Notes: generated from the sequence alone by a model not told the origin. 16,974 nt of DNA from Phycisphaeraceae bacterium (GCA_029260695.1 JAJDCT010000278.1:1-16974); one strand, 5' to 3'; shown: positions 6,995 to 14,709, numbered from the stretch's first letter. Numbers and translations are program-made.

Positions 6995-7038
6995 AGCCCA
7001 CGCGGGATGCAACACCGCCAATACGGATCTAGCTGCGG

Positions 7039-8019
7039 ATGACACTGGACACTAAACAACACGACCTCTCGATCTCGCCACACCCCGGCCAAGCCCCGTT
7101 GTGTGCTGACCAGACCGGTGTGTCCCCAGTGATGCCCGGTGCCGACGATCTCGCGGAAATCATCCGGGCTTATAACCAGGTCACCGAGAAGCTCCAGCTG
7201 AGCCACGAATCACTCCAGGGTGAAGTGGTCAGGCTCCGGCGCGAGCTGGCATCGGCTGATGCGCAGCTTCAACGGTCCAAACGGCTGTCCGCGCTGGGTG
7301 AGATGGCGGCGGGGATCGCTCACGAGGTCCGTAACCCTTTAGCCGCGATCCAACTCTACACCTCCATGATCACCCAGGACCTTCAAGACCACCGCGACCA
7401 ATTCGCCGAGCCGCTTCGGTGTGCCCGTGAAGTCGCCTCGGCAGTCCGGGGGCTCGACGGCATCGTCGGGGATGTGCTTAGTTTTGCCCGTGAGGTCAAC
7501 CCAAGCCCAGCGTCCTTACCCGTGGCCGACGTCTTCGACCGCGTCCTGGCCGCCCACGGCCCGGCGATTCAAGCCGCCCACGTCACCGTAACGACCTCTT
7601 ATATAGATACGCCGGACTTGGCTGTCTTCGCCGATCCACAGATGCTGCACCGGGCGCTATTGAATCTGGTGCGTAACGCGGTCGATGCGATGAGCCTGGT
7701 ACCCGGGCCCCATGAATTGACGCTCGACGCCCGTGACGGCGAGGTCGTGTTGACCCTGACAGTCGCCGATACAGGGCCGGGTGTGGACCGCGACACCGTC
7801 GACCGTCTGTTCAACCCGTTCTTCACCACCCGCGCCACCGGAACGGGCCTTGGGCTGGCGATCGTCCACCGCATCGTTGATGCTCACGGCGGCACGGTCA
7901 GCGTCACCGACAACCCCGCCGCAAAGCACGGCGCAGCCTTTGAGTTGTGCCTGCCCGCCCAACCCCCAATCACCATGGGGCGTGTCGAAAATCGGCAGCC
8001 CGTTGGAGCATGCGTATGA
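7039..8019 (+). CDS. Soluble NtrB/FlrB-like sensor histidine kinase
   Basis: 326 residues, no transmembrane segment, hence cytoplasmic. Residues ~36-80 are a likely coiled coil (DDLAEIIRAYNQVTEKLQLS onward). The H box ALGEMAAGIAHEVRNPLAAI has the phosphorylated His at 95; the ATPase domain has N box NLVRNAVDAM (209-218), G1 DTGPGV (244-249), F box LFNPFFTT (257-264) and G2 GTGLGLA (268-274), all intact. The NtrB/FlrB/FleS group phosphorylates a partner sigma-54 activator, and here the activator overlaps the kinase stop by 4 bp (ATGA), so the pair is translationally coupled. There is no recognisable PAS or other sensor domain; the input is probably a protein contact through the N-terminal helix. 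The adjacent chaperone and flagellar operon point to control of flagellar assembly (inference). Shine-Dalgarno is weak; the start is the only ATG that keeps the full N-terminus. Confidence 0.92.
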   Translation: MTLDTKQHDLSISPHPGQAPLCADQTGVSPVMPGADDLAEIIRAYNQVTEKLQLSHESLQGEVVRLRRELASADAQLQRSKRLSALGEMAAGIAHEVRNPLAAIQLYTSMITQDLQDHRDQFAEPLRCAREVASAVRGLDGIVGDVLSFAREVNPSPASLPVADVFDRVLAAHGPAIQAAHVTVTTSYIDTPDLAVFADPQMLHRALLNLVRNAVDAMSLVPGPHELTLDARDGEVVLTLTVADTGPGVDRDTVDRLFNPFFTTRATGTGLGLAIVHRIVDAHGGTVSVTDNPAAKHGAAFELCLPAQPPITMGRVENRQPVGACV

Positions 8020-9470
8020 GCAACAAGGTCCTGATCGTCGATGACAAGCAAATGATGCGTGACAGCGTCGGTTCGACACTGCAACGCGCGGGGTACAGCG
8101 CGGTGGTGGCTTCCGATGGCAACGCCGCCCTGAGCATGGTCGCCAAACACCGGCCCGCCGCCGTCATAACCGACCTGAAGATGCCCGAGATGGACGGGCT
8201 GGAACTGCTGAGCCGGCTGCGTCAGGCCGACGACCAACTCCCCGTCGTGCTGATGACCGCCTTCGGCAGTGTCAACGACGCGGTGTCAGCGATGAAGAAA
8301 GGCGCTTTCGACTTCATCCAAAAACCCTTCGAGGGCGATCAGCTTGTCATGGTCATTCGGCGAGCCGTTGAGCACAGCCGGCTGCTTCGTGAGAACGCCG
8401 CGCTACGCACCGTCACCTCGCCGCAGGGCGACACACCCGTGCTGGTGGGCAAGAGCTCGGCGATGCGGCAACTCGCGCAGCAGATCCATCAGATCGCCAA
8501 TTCCCACGGCACGGTCATGATCTGTGGCGAGTCAGGCACCGGCAAAGAAGTCGTCTCACGGACCATCCACGCCCACAGCTCACGCCGGGACAATGTCATG
8601 CTCGCCGTGAACTGTGCCGCGCTGTCCAGCAACCTTCTTGAAAGCGAACTGTTCGGCCACGAGCGGGGCGCGTTCACCGGCGCAGACCAGATGCGTAAAG
8701 GCCGCTTCGAGTTGGCCGATGGTGGCACCCTGCTGCTCGATGAGATAAGCGAGATCAGCCCCAAACTCCAGGCCAAGCTGTTGCGCGTTCTACAAGAGCA
8801 GAGCTTCGAGCGGGTCGGCTCGAGCCTCACTATGAAGGTGGACGTCAGAGTGATCGCCACCACCAACCGCGACCTCGCCGCCGCCGTGGCGGTAGGTGAC
8901 TTCCGACAAGATCTTTACTACCGACTGAACGTCCTGCCGATTGTGCTGCCATCGCTTCGCCTACGGACCGACGACGTGCCGCTGCTGGCCGAGCACTTCC
9001 TGTTGCAGTTGGCGATGCGTGAGGGCCGGGACCCCAAGCGGTTTGACGACGAATCGATCCGCCTGATGCAGGAATACACCTGGCCGGGCAACGTCCGGGA
9101 GCTACAGAATATCTGCGAGCGTGCCTGCGTCCTCAGCCGAGGCCAGGTCGTCAAAGCCGGTCTGATCCAGCCCTGGTTGATCGCCCCGGAGCCCATGGTT
9201 TTGATCCAGCCTCCTGGCCAGCCCGTTGCCATGCCATCGCTCGATCAAACACAGTCGGCTCCGCCGGCACTCATGCCGCCCACCGCCTCGGTGTCAACCG
9301 TCGGCATACGTCCGCTTGAAGAAGTCGAACGCGAGCAGATCATCCAGACACTGGGCTACTTCTCAGGCAACCGCATGCGGACAGCCAAGGCCCTGGGCAT
9401 CGGCGTACGCACGCTGGGCCTGAAACTCAAGAAGTGGAAGGAGATGAACCTCGTTGCTCAAACGATCTGA
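8016..9470 (+). CDS. NtrC-family sigma-54-dependent response regulator (FlrC/FleR/FlbD-like)
   Basis: 484 residues. Receiver domain 1-120: acidic pair D9-D10, phospho-acceptor D53 (VITDLKMPEMDG), T81 and K103. AAA+ domain ~142-375: Walker A GESGTGKE (171-178), the sigma-54-contacting GAFTGA loop (218-223), Walker B GTLLLDE (237-243), arginine-finger segment FRQDLYYRLN (296-305) and WPGNVREL. A proline/glutamine-rich linker (~391-432) leads to a Fis-type helix-turn-helix (434-475: EEVEREQIIQTLGYFSGNRM onward). The protein binds enhancer DNA and uses ATP to open sigma-54 promoters. ATG 8016 has GGAG at 8005-8008; ATG 8010 is a close alternative, and the longer frame from 7947 lies inside the kinase gene. 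It ends 130 bp before a near-perfect sigma-54 promoter driving flgB, its likely target. Confidence 0.95.
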   Translation: MSNKVLIVDDKQMMRDSVGSTLQRAGYSAVVASDGNAALSMVAKHRPAAVITDLKMPEMDGLELLSRLRQADDQLPVVLMTAFGSVNDAVSAMKKGAFDFIQKPFEGDQLVMVIRRAVEHSRLLRENAALRTVTSPQGDTPVLVGKSSAMRQLAQQIHQIANSHGTVMICGESGTGKEVVSRTIHAHSSRRDNVMLAVNCAALSSNLLESELFGHERGAFTGADQMRKGRFELADGGTLLLDEISEISPKLQAKLLRVLQEQSFERVGSSLTMKVDVRVIATTNRDLAAAVAVGDFRQDLYYRLNVLPIVLPSLRLRTDDVPLLAEHFLLQLAMREGRDPKRFDDESIRLMQEYTWPGNVRELQNICERACVLSRGQVVKAGLIQPWLIAPEPMVLIQPPGQPVAMPSLDQTQSAPPALMPPTASVSTVGIRPLEEVEREQIIQTLGYFSGNRMRTAKALGIGVRTLGLKLKKWKEMNLVAQTI

Positions 9471-9522
9471 TACATCGCCGCGCAACTCGCACACGTCCAG
9501 GCGCACCATCCGCGCGAGCGGG

Positions 9523-9537
9523 GCGCAACAATTGCGC
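9523..9537. promoter_or_regulatory. Candidate enhancer (activator-binding dyad) for the flagellar operon
   Basis: Perfect inverted repeat GCGCAA-CAA-TTGCGC, 64 bases upstream of the -24 box and so near -90 relative to transcription start, a usual place for NtrC-type enhancer sites. A further half-site GCGCAA lies at 9480-9485. The assignment to this activator is inference. Confidence 0.5.
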
Positions 9538-9600
9538 TGTGGGTTGTATGCGCGACCGGCCCCAACCGCCTCCCGACACCGACAACGCCCCATCCATTTT

Positions 9601-9616
9601 TGGCACGATGATTGCC
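9601..9616 (+). promoter_or_regulatory. Sigma-54 (-24/-12) promoter of the flgB operon
   Basis: TGGCACG-ATGA-TTGCC matches the sigma-54 consensus TGGCACG-N4-TTGC at every core position, with the GG and GC dinucleotides correctly spaced. Transcription would begin around 9627, leaving a leader of about 45 bases before flgB. The leader holds the stem CGTACGG/CCGTATG (9639-9645/9654-9660, one G-T pair), which reaches the first base of the Shine-Dalgarno GGAG (9660-9663). Confidence 0.88.
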
Positions 9617-9671
9617 GGTCGGAAAGAGTAGCGCCCGACGTACGGGCCGCTGTCCGTATGGAGCCCCGAAC

Positions 9672-10109
9672 ATGATCAGCAAGCTATTTACCAATGGGGC
9701 CATGCAGTCCGTCGAGCGTCTGGTCCAGTTCACAGGCGCACGCCACAAGGTCCTGACCAACAACATCGCCAACTTCGAGACGCCGTTCTACCGCTCTCGT
9801 GACCTCGACCCGGCAACGTTTCAGGCCGGCCTGCGTGACGCGATCGATGACCGACGCCGCTCCGGTGCAAGCCCGATCGACGGGGTCTTGAAGATGCGCA
9901 ACACCCCCAACGCACGGTTCCATGACGGCGGTGCAACTTTCAACCCCGGCTTCGATGACTCCGGCATCATGTTCCATGACCGCACCAACGCCGATGTCGA
10001 ACGCACTATGCAGCACCTCGCAGAAAACACCATGGCCCACAACGCCGGGCTTGAAATCCTCAAGAACGAATTTGATATGTTAAAAATGGCGATCCGCGGA
10101 AGGGTTTAA
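9672..10109 (+). CDS. flgB: Flagellar proximal rod protein FlgB
   Basis: 145 residues; a rod subunit exported through the flagellar type III apparatus and placed at the base of the rod next to FliE and the MS ring. Seen: the N-terminal rod motif LTNNIANFETPFYRSRDLD (residues 28-46), the central disordered stretch, and the C-terminal helix (VERTMQHLAENTMAHNAGLE onward, ending MLKMAIRGRV), all FlgB features at normal family length. I chose ATG 9672 because GGAG lies 8 bases ahead and because the longer frame would begin at a TTG (9612) inside the -12 promoter element. It is the first gene of the sigma-54-driven operon. Confidence 0.95.
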   Translation: MISKLFTNGAMQSVERLVQFTGARHKVLTNNIANFETPFYRSRDLDPATFQAGLRDAIDDRRRSGASPIDGVLKMRNTPNARFHDGGATFNPGFDDSGIMFHDRTNADVERTMQHLAENTMAHNAGLEILKNEFDMLKMAIRGRV

Positions 10110-10205
10110 CCAAGCGATTAGCTATTAGGCGTTAGTTCTTAGCCAGAGATGAAATGATGACTATGACTATTTGCATCCTAGACCCTAGACCCCAAAGGCC
10201 CCCAC
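10110..10205. repeat. Low-complexity flgB-flgC spacer with TTAGCTATTAG motif
   Basis: Holds TTAGCTATTAGG (10118-10129) followed by GTTAGTTCTTAGCC, then short tandem repeats GACTATGACTAT (~10159-10170) and CTAGACCCTAGACCC. Related TTAGCTRTYAG motifs occur at 11009-11020 (TTAGCTATCAGC) and, inverted, at 13838-13849 (GCTAACAGCTAA). No promoter is evident. Confidence 0.55.
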
Positions 10206-10610
10206 ATGTTTGGTTCACTTGATATCTCGGCATCGGCTATGGTCGCTCAGCGTACTCGGCTGGAGACCATCTCCGCGAACATCGCCGGCGCACAGGCCAT
10301 CGAAGACGCGGGCGGCAGCTACGCGCCGTTTCAACGCCGCATCGCCGTCCTCGCTCAGGGCGATCCCGCAAGCGGCAAGTCCGACGGCGTGCACGTCCAT
10401 GAAATCCTGCAGCAGCCCTCCTTCCGCGATGTGTACGAGCCAGGCAGCCCCTACGCCGACCCCGAGACCGGCATGGTCAAGTACCCCGACATCAGCCCCG
10501 AAGTCGAGATCATCAACGCCATGTCCGCCTTCCGGGCTTACGAAGCGAATATCACCGCCGCCGAGGCAACCAAGTCGATGATGCAATCGAGTCTACGGCT
10601 GCTGGCGTAA
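10206..10610 (+). CDS. flgC: Flagellar proximal rod protein FlgC
   Basis: 134 residues, normal length. Rod subunit stacked with FlgB and FlgF. N-terminal MFGSLDISASAMVAQRTRLE followed by ISANIAGAQA matches the FlgC signature (usual form LDISASGLxAQRxRMxxISxNIAN). The middle has VYEPGSPYADPETGMVKYPD, and the C-terminal helix has INAMSAFRAYEANITAAEAT. AAAGG (10194-10198) lies 7 bases before ATG 10206. It is separated from flgB by 96 bp of simple repeats, yet no terminator or promoter is seen, so co-transcription is expected. Confidence 0.95.
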   Translation: MFGSLDISASAMVAQRTRLETISANIAGAQAIEDAGGSYAPFQRRIAVLAQGDPASGKSDGVHVHEILQQPSFRDVYEPGSPYADPETGMVKYPDISPEVEIINAMSAFRAYEANITAAEATKSMMQSSLRLLA

Positions 10611-10671
10611 CACATAGAACGTAACAAACGATCGGCCGGGCACGCCGGCTAAGTTGGATGGATAGGACACG

Positions 10672-10992
10672 ATGACTGATCCCTTAGGACTGATCAATGG
10701 ACCTCAAGGCGTTTCGCCGCTTAAGCCCGGCGCGACCGGACAGCGTGCCGGCGGCCCCGGGGAAGCCGGCGGTGCAAGCTTCAAAGATGCGCTGATGAAG
10801 CAGCTTGACCAGGTCAACCGCCTGCAGCAGGACGCCGAAATCGCGATCGAAGATATCGCCTCGGGCAAACGCGATGACATGGACAATGTCCTGATCGCCA
10901 AGCAGAAGGCCGACATTGCATTCCAGATGCTGCTACAAGTACGCAATCAGATGATGGACGCTTACGAGGAGATCAAGCAGATCAGGGTTTAG
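10672..10992 (+). CDS. fliE: Flagellar hook-basal body protein FliE
   Basis: 106 residues, usual size. FliE links the MS ring and export gate to the rod and is among the first exported subunits. The C-terminal half has the family pattern SFKDALMKQLDQVNRLQQDA, then ALIAKQKADIAFQMLLQVRN-like and ending AYEEIKQIRV. The N-terminal ~35 residues are glycine/proline-rich, as is normal. AGGA (10664-10667) precedes ATG 10672. The 61-bp gap to flgC holds a short hairpin GCCGG-GCACG-CCGGC (10635-10649). Confidence 0.94.
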   Translation: MTDPLGLINGPQGVSPLKPGATGQRAGGPGEAGGASFKDALMKQLDQVNRLQQDAEIAIEDIASGKRDDMDNVLIAKQKADIAFQMLLQVRNQMMDAYEEIKQIRV

Positions 10993-11008
10993 GTGTGAGA
11001 GCAAGCCG

Positions 11009-11113
11009 TTAGCTATCAGCCTTGAGCTTTTAGCTTCGGAGAATTAATCAGGCGAGGATCGCCTGGGTGTGAAGCAACGAGCGGATAGCCAAAGTTAAGG
11101 GCTAACCGCTCGT
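11009..11113 (+). promoter_or_regulatory. Structured fliF leader with a 14-bp stem
   Basis: The 140-bp fliE-fliF gap contains TTAGCTATCAGC (11009-11020), a small hairpin AGGCGA-GGA-TCGCCT (11050-11064), and a large one: ACGAGCGGATAGCC (11077-11090) against GGCTAACCGCTCGT (11100-11113), 13 of 14 positions paired, 9-base loop. The large stem ends 8 bases before the fliF Shine-Dalgarno GGAGG (11122-11126). It could act in mRNA processing or stability, or as an attenuator; there is no T-tract. Confidence 0.5.
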
Positions 11114-11132
11114 CACGGCATGGAGGCCGGTG

Positions 11133-12749
11133 ATGGAATTTGCGAAAAGGATGTGGTCCCAGATCGGGGCACAGATGGACGGGGTCGCCCTGACCACCAA
11201 GGCGTTAATCGCCGCGTTGGTGGTAATCCTGGTGATGGCCGCGTCCTTGTTGATGCTCTACGCCGGTGGCGAAGAGATGGCGCCGGTTGGCTTGGCTGGC
11301 GCTAATTCCGCCGAGGCGATCGCTCAGTTAGGCTCCGCCGGGATCGAAGCCAAAGTCGTCGACGGGATGATCCGTGTCCCAAACGAGAGCCAACACCAGG
11401 CCTACCTCCTGCTGGCACAGGGTGACCTGCTGGGGGAAAGCCCAGCCAGCACGCTGGACAGGATGTTCGATAGCGCCTCTCCCTGGGAGACCGACAAGAG
11501 CCGCAGCCAGCGATCGAATAACGCCCGGGCACGCTTCCTCAGCAGCGTGCTGGCGAACATCAGCAGGATCAAATCCGCCGACGTCATGGTCGACCCCGGG
11601 CAGGACGGTATCGGCAAACGCCACATCTCCGCCAGTGCGATGGTGAACGTCAAGACCACGTCCGGCGCGGTCGACGCCGAGATGGCCGACGCCATCGCCG
11701 CCCTGGTCAGCGGCGCGGTTGCCCGGCTCGATATCACCAACGTCAGAATCGTCGACGCCCGCACGGGCCGACGGGTCGAGGTATCCGATCCTTCCAACAT
11801 GCTCCCCTCAACCTCGCTGGAGATGAAGCGGAACATCGAGGAACGCAAACGCAAGGACATCGAGGACATCCTCGACTACATCCCAGGCGTCCGTGTCGGG
11901 GTCAACGTCCTGATGGACTCCGTCGCCGCCCGGCAGGAACGCCGGATGGAGTACGAGAAGAGTCAACCGGTAAAAAGGGAGTCTGTCGAAGAGACCGTCA
12001 GCCGGGACATCGCCAACGCCGGCGAACCGGGGCCCCGATCCAACACCGGGTTATCGATCAACGGCAGCGGGGGCGCGGGCAAAGAGCAGACCAGCAACAC
12101 AACCGATACCGAGTTCTTCGAAGACAAGCCGGTGCTTCTTCAGCAGGAGACCACACTCACCGGTAACCAGATCAAGCAGATCAACGTCGCGGTCAACGTC
12201 CCACGCAGCTTCTTCATCGGGTTATACAAACAACAGAACCCCGATTCTCAGGACGAGCCCGACGACGCGGCGCTGGCACCCCTGGTCGGCCCGCAGTTGG
12301 CGATGATCGAGCAAAAAATCCAGGTACTTACCCTGGCGGACGTGCAGGGCACGGTCCAGGCCGACATGGTCCCCGACTCACCCACGGTGTTGACCGCCGG
12401 TGGTGGAGGCGCGATCGGAGAAATGTTCGAGAGTGGATGGGCCGGCCCCGCGGGTGTTTCATTGCTGGCGCTGGCGAGTTTGGGCCTGATGCTCGGGATG
12501 GTACGCAAGGCAACCCGCCCCGAATCCCTGCCCAGTATCGAGGAGTTGGCGGGTGTCCCCCCGTCACTGCCTTCGGATGAAGAACTGATCGGCGAGGCCG
12601 AGGAGTCCGAAGCCACGATGCAGGGCGTTGAACTTGACGAGGAAGACCTTAAGGCACGCCGGATCGCCGAACAGATCAGTGATCTGGTCCGCGCCGACCC
12701 AGCCGAAGCCAGTCGGCTGCTAGGCAAGTGGGTATCGATCAACGACTAA
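11133..12749 (+). CDS. fliF: Flagellar MS-ring protein FliF
   Basis: 538 residues, a normal FliF length. FliF assembles in the inner membrane into the MS ring, the platform for rod, export gate and rotor. Seen: first transmembrane helix ~24-44 (ALIAALVVILVMAASLLMLY), ring-building domains with AIAQLGSAGIEAKVVDGMIR (~62-81) and ARARFLSSVLANISRIKSAD, a periplasmic segment rich in Ser/Gly/Asn, a second helix ~440-457 (AGVSLLALASLGLMLGMV), and an acidic cytoplasmic tail (EDLKARRIAEQISDLVRADP ... LLGKWVSIND) that docks FliG. GTG 11130 is also in frame, but GGAGG at 11122-11126 fits ATG 11133 better. The first ring domain lacks the usual YxPLF opening (here EEMAPVGLAG), a divergence I take to be lineage-specific. 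Confidence 0.95.
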   Translation: MEFAKRMWSQIGAQMDGVALTTKALIAALVVILVMAASLLMLYAGGEEMAPVGLAGANSAEAIAQLGSAGIEAKVVDGMIRVPNESQHQAYLLLAQGDLLGESPASTLDRMFDSASPWETDKSRSQRSNNARARFLSSVLANISRIKSADVMVDPGQDGIGKRHISASAMVNVKTTSGAVDAEMADAIAALVSGAVARLDITNVRIVDARTGRRVEVSDPSNMLPSTSLEMKRNIEERKRKDIEDILDYIPGVRVGVNVLMDSVAARQERRMEYEKSQPVKRESVEETVSRDIANAGEPGPRSNTGLSINGSGGAGKEQTSNTTDTEFFEDKPVLLQQETTLTGNQIKQINVAVNVPRSFFIGLYKQQNPDSQDEPDDAALAPLVGPQLAMIEQKIQVLTLADVQGTVQADMVPDSPTVLTAGGGGAIGEMFESGWAGPAGVSLLALASLGLMLGMVRKATRPESLPSIEELAGVPPSLPSDEELIGEAEESEATMQGVELDEEDLKARRIAEQISDLVRADPAEASRLLGKWVSIND

Positions 12750-12767
12750 CCCCCGGTTCTAATTATC

Positions 12768-13808
12768 ATGGTGCAAACCCAAGACCCCGAACTAAGCCAA
12801 GCGATCGACGAGATGCCCGGCGTCAAGAAGGCCGCCGTACTGCTACTTGCGCTCGACCAGGAGGCGGCGTCACTGGTGCTAGGCCGGCTGAACGCCAAGG
12901 CTGTCGAAGAGGTCACGCGCGAGTTGGCCAGCATCAGCCAGGTGCCCGAGAAGACACGCGACGCCATCCTCAACGAGTTTTACGACCTGGCGGTGGCGCA
13001 GAACTGGGCTCGTGAGGGCGGGCTTGATTACGCACGCACCCTCCTGATGAAGAGTCTGGATCCTAAGGATGCCGAGCGCATCATTTCCCAGATCAGCCAG
13101 CAGGTCCGGCGTACACCCTTCGCCTTCCTCCAGAAGGCCGAGTCCCAGAACCTGCTGACCTTCATCCAGGACGAACACCCCCAGACGATCGCGCTGATCG
13201 TCAGCCACCTGGCGCACCACAAGGCATCCGAAATCCTCGGCGGTCTCCCCGGGCCCAAGCAGATCGAGGTCGTCAAACGCGTCGCCAACATGGAGCAGAC
13301 CAACCCCGAGGTTATCTCCGAGGTCGAGCAGGGGCTGGAAGCCCGCCTCGCCAATATGCTCAGCCAGAACTTCGAGAAGATCGGCGGGGTCGAGACCGTC
13401 GCCGAGATGCTTAACCTCGTCGACCGCACCACCGAGAAGGGCATCATGGAGGGCCTCGAAGCCGAGGACCCCGACCTGGTCGAAGAGATACGACGTCTGA
13501 TGTTCGTCTTCGAAGATATCAACCTCGTGGACGACAAGGGCATCCAGGCCGTACTCAAGGAGGTCGAGAACGACGAGTTGGCTGTGGCCCTGAAGACCGC
13601 CAGCGACGACCTGAAGAACAAGGTCTTCAAGAACATGTCCGAGCGTGCCGCCACGATGATCGGCGAGGACATGGAATACATGGGCCCGGTGCGTATGAGC
13701 GATGTCGAATCTGCGCAGCAACGGATCGTGGATGTCGTGCGTCGCCTGGAGGACGCTGGCGAAATCATCATCAGTGGCCGGGGCGGTGCAGGCGAAATGG
13801 TCGTATGA
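12768..13808 (+). CDS. fliG: Flagellar motor switch protein FliG
   Basis: 346 residues, typical length. FliG sits on FliF in the C ring, binds FliM, and takes torque from the stator. Seen: N-terminal FliF-binding domain (KKAAVLLLALDQEAASLVLG, 20-39), the middle-domain EHPQ motif (136-139, in DEHPQTIALIVSHL), KIGG (204-207), MFVFEDINLVDD (245-256), and the C-terminal torque helix with charged residues LKNKVFKNMSERAATMIGED (282-301), with acidic and basic positions retained. It starts 18 bp after fliF with only a weak Shine-Dalgarno, so it is probably co-translated. Confidence 0.97.
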   Translation: MVQTQDPELSQAIDEMPGVKKAAVLLLALDQEAASLVLGRLNAKAVEEVTRELASISQVPEKTRDAILNEFYDLAVAQNWAREGGLDYARTLLMKSLDPKDAERIISQISQQVRRTPFAFLQKAESQNLLTFIQDEHPQTIALIVSHLAHHKASEILGGLPGPKQIEVVKRVANMEQTNPEVISEVEQGLEARLANMLSQNFEKIGGVETVAEMLNLVDRTTEKGIMEGLEAEDPDLVEEIRRLMFVFEDINLVDDKGIQAVLKEVENDELAVALKTASDDLKNKVFKNMSERAATMIGEDMEYMGPVRMSDVESAQQRIVDVVRRLEDAGEIIISGRGGAGEMVV

Positions 13809-13860
13809 GGATTCACGCTCTGTGCGAACGGCAGAGGGCTAACAGCTAAGGGCTCCCACA

Positions 13861-14709
13861 ATGTCTGTCATCAAAGCAAACAACACGGTCGGGTTCACCA
13901 AGGACGCGGTGGTGCTGGACCTGGGCGATCTGGGTCGGCAGGCGGCGCGTCTGCGGATGGCCGCGGAAGACAAGGCCGGCTCCATCGTCACCGATGCGGA
14001 GGTCAAAGCCAAGGAATTGATCGCCGGTGCCGAAGAGATCGGTTTTGAGCAGGGCCAATCCGCAGGCTACGAGCAGGGGCTCGCCGAAGGCCGCGAGCAA
14101 GGCCGTCAGGACGCCTTGATTGAGTTCCGTGAACAATTCGCACAACTCCACGCCGCCTGGTCTGACGTTGCGGGGCAGTGGGACGCCCAGACCAAGGGGA
14201 TGGCCATCGAGGCGAGGCAGGTGGTCACTGAATTCGCTCTGAGGATGGCCGAACGGCTGGTGCACCGCGTGATTGAGGTCGACCCCTCGGTGGTCGTGGA
14301 CCAGGTCGCCGGCGCCTTGGCGCTGGTGCTCAGGCCGATGGATGTATCCGTCCGTGTCAGCCCCGCAGACCTTGCCGTGATTTCTGAAGCGCTCCCCCAA
14401 CTCCTCGCCGAATTCGATCACCTCGAACACATCCACCTGGCGGAAGACACCCAGGTCAGCCCCGGCGGTTGCCTGGTGTCCTACGGACAGGGACAGATCG
14501 ACGCCACCATCGAGACTCAGATCCGCCGGGTCGTAGACCTGATCCTCCCGGCAGACACCGACGCCGACCCCGAGCAGACACTGGCCGACCAACCCGGCCA
14601 GATCCCAACCGATTTTCTTGTAGCGGATGACTCTGGGCCCCAGCCCGAGCCCGAGCCTGATCCTATGAATGATCTGGACACCGACAGTGATCCAGGGCAG
14701 GGGGCCTGA
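13861..14709 (+). CDS. fliH: Flagellar export ATPase regulator FliH, with acidic tail
   Basis: 282 residues, somewhat long. FliH dimerises, binds FliI and tethers it to the C ring. Diagnostic: six glycines spaced exactly every four residues (61, 65, 69, 73, 77, 81) in GFEQGQSAGYEQGLAEGREQ, the GxxxG helix packing motif of FliH, followed by an amphipathic coiled coil (~85-140) and the FliI-binding C-terminal domain with AEDTQVSPGGCLVSYGQGQI (194-213). Residues 231-282 add a tail with 15 acidic and no basic residues, including PQPEPEPDPMNDLDTDSD; I do not know this from standard FliH. The 52-bp gap before it has GCTAACAGCTAA (13838-13849), the inverted form of the operon's intergenic motif. ATG 13861 is the only reasonable start. 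Confidence 0.93.
   Translation: MSVIKANNTVGFTKDAVVLDLGDLGRQAARLRMAAEDKAGSIVTDAEVKAKELIAGAEEIGFEQGQSAGYEQGLAEGREQGRQDALIEFREQFAQLHAAWSDVAGQWDAQTKGMAIEARQVVTEFALRMAERLVHRVIEVDPSVVVDQVAGALALVLRPMDVSVRVSPADLAVISEALPQLLAEFDHLEHIHLAEDTQVSPGGCLVSYGQGQIDATIETQIRRVVDLILPADTDADPEQTLADQPGQIPTDFLVADDSGPQPEPEPDPMNDLDTDSDPGQGA

Noticed and set aside
7947..8015. Extended N-terminus of the sigma-54 activator
   Set aside because: The extra residues lie in the kinase gene; the receiver domain begins exactly at ATG 8016, which has GGAG 7 bases ahead.
9612..9671. Upstream extension of flgB to a TTG start
   Set aside because: It would start within the -12 element of the sigma-54 promoter and add 20 residues unlike FlgB.
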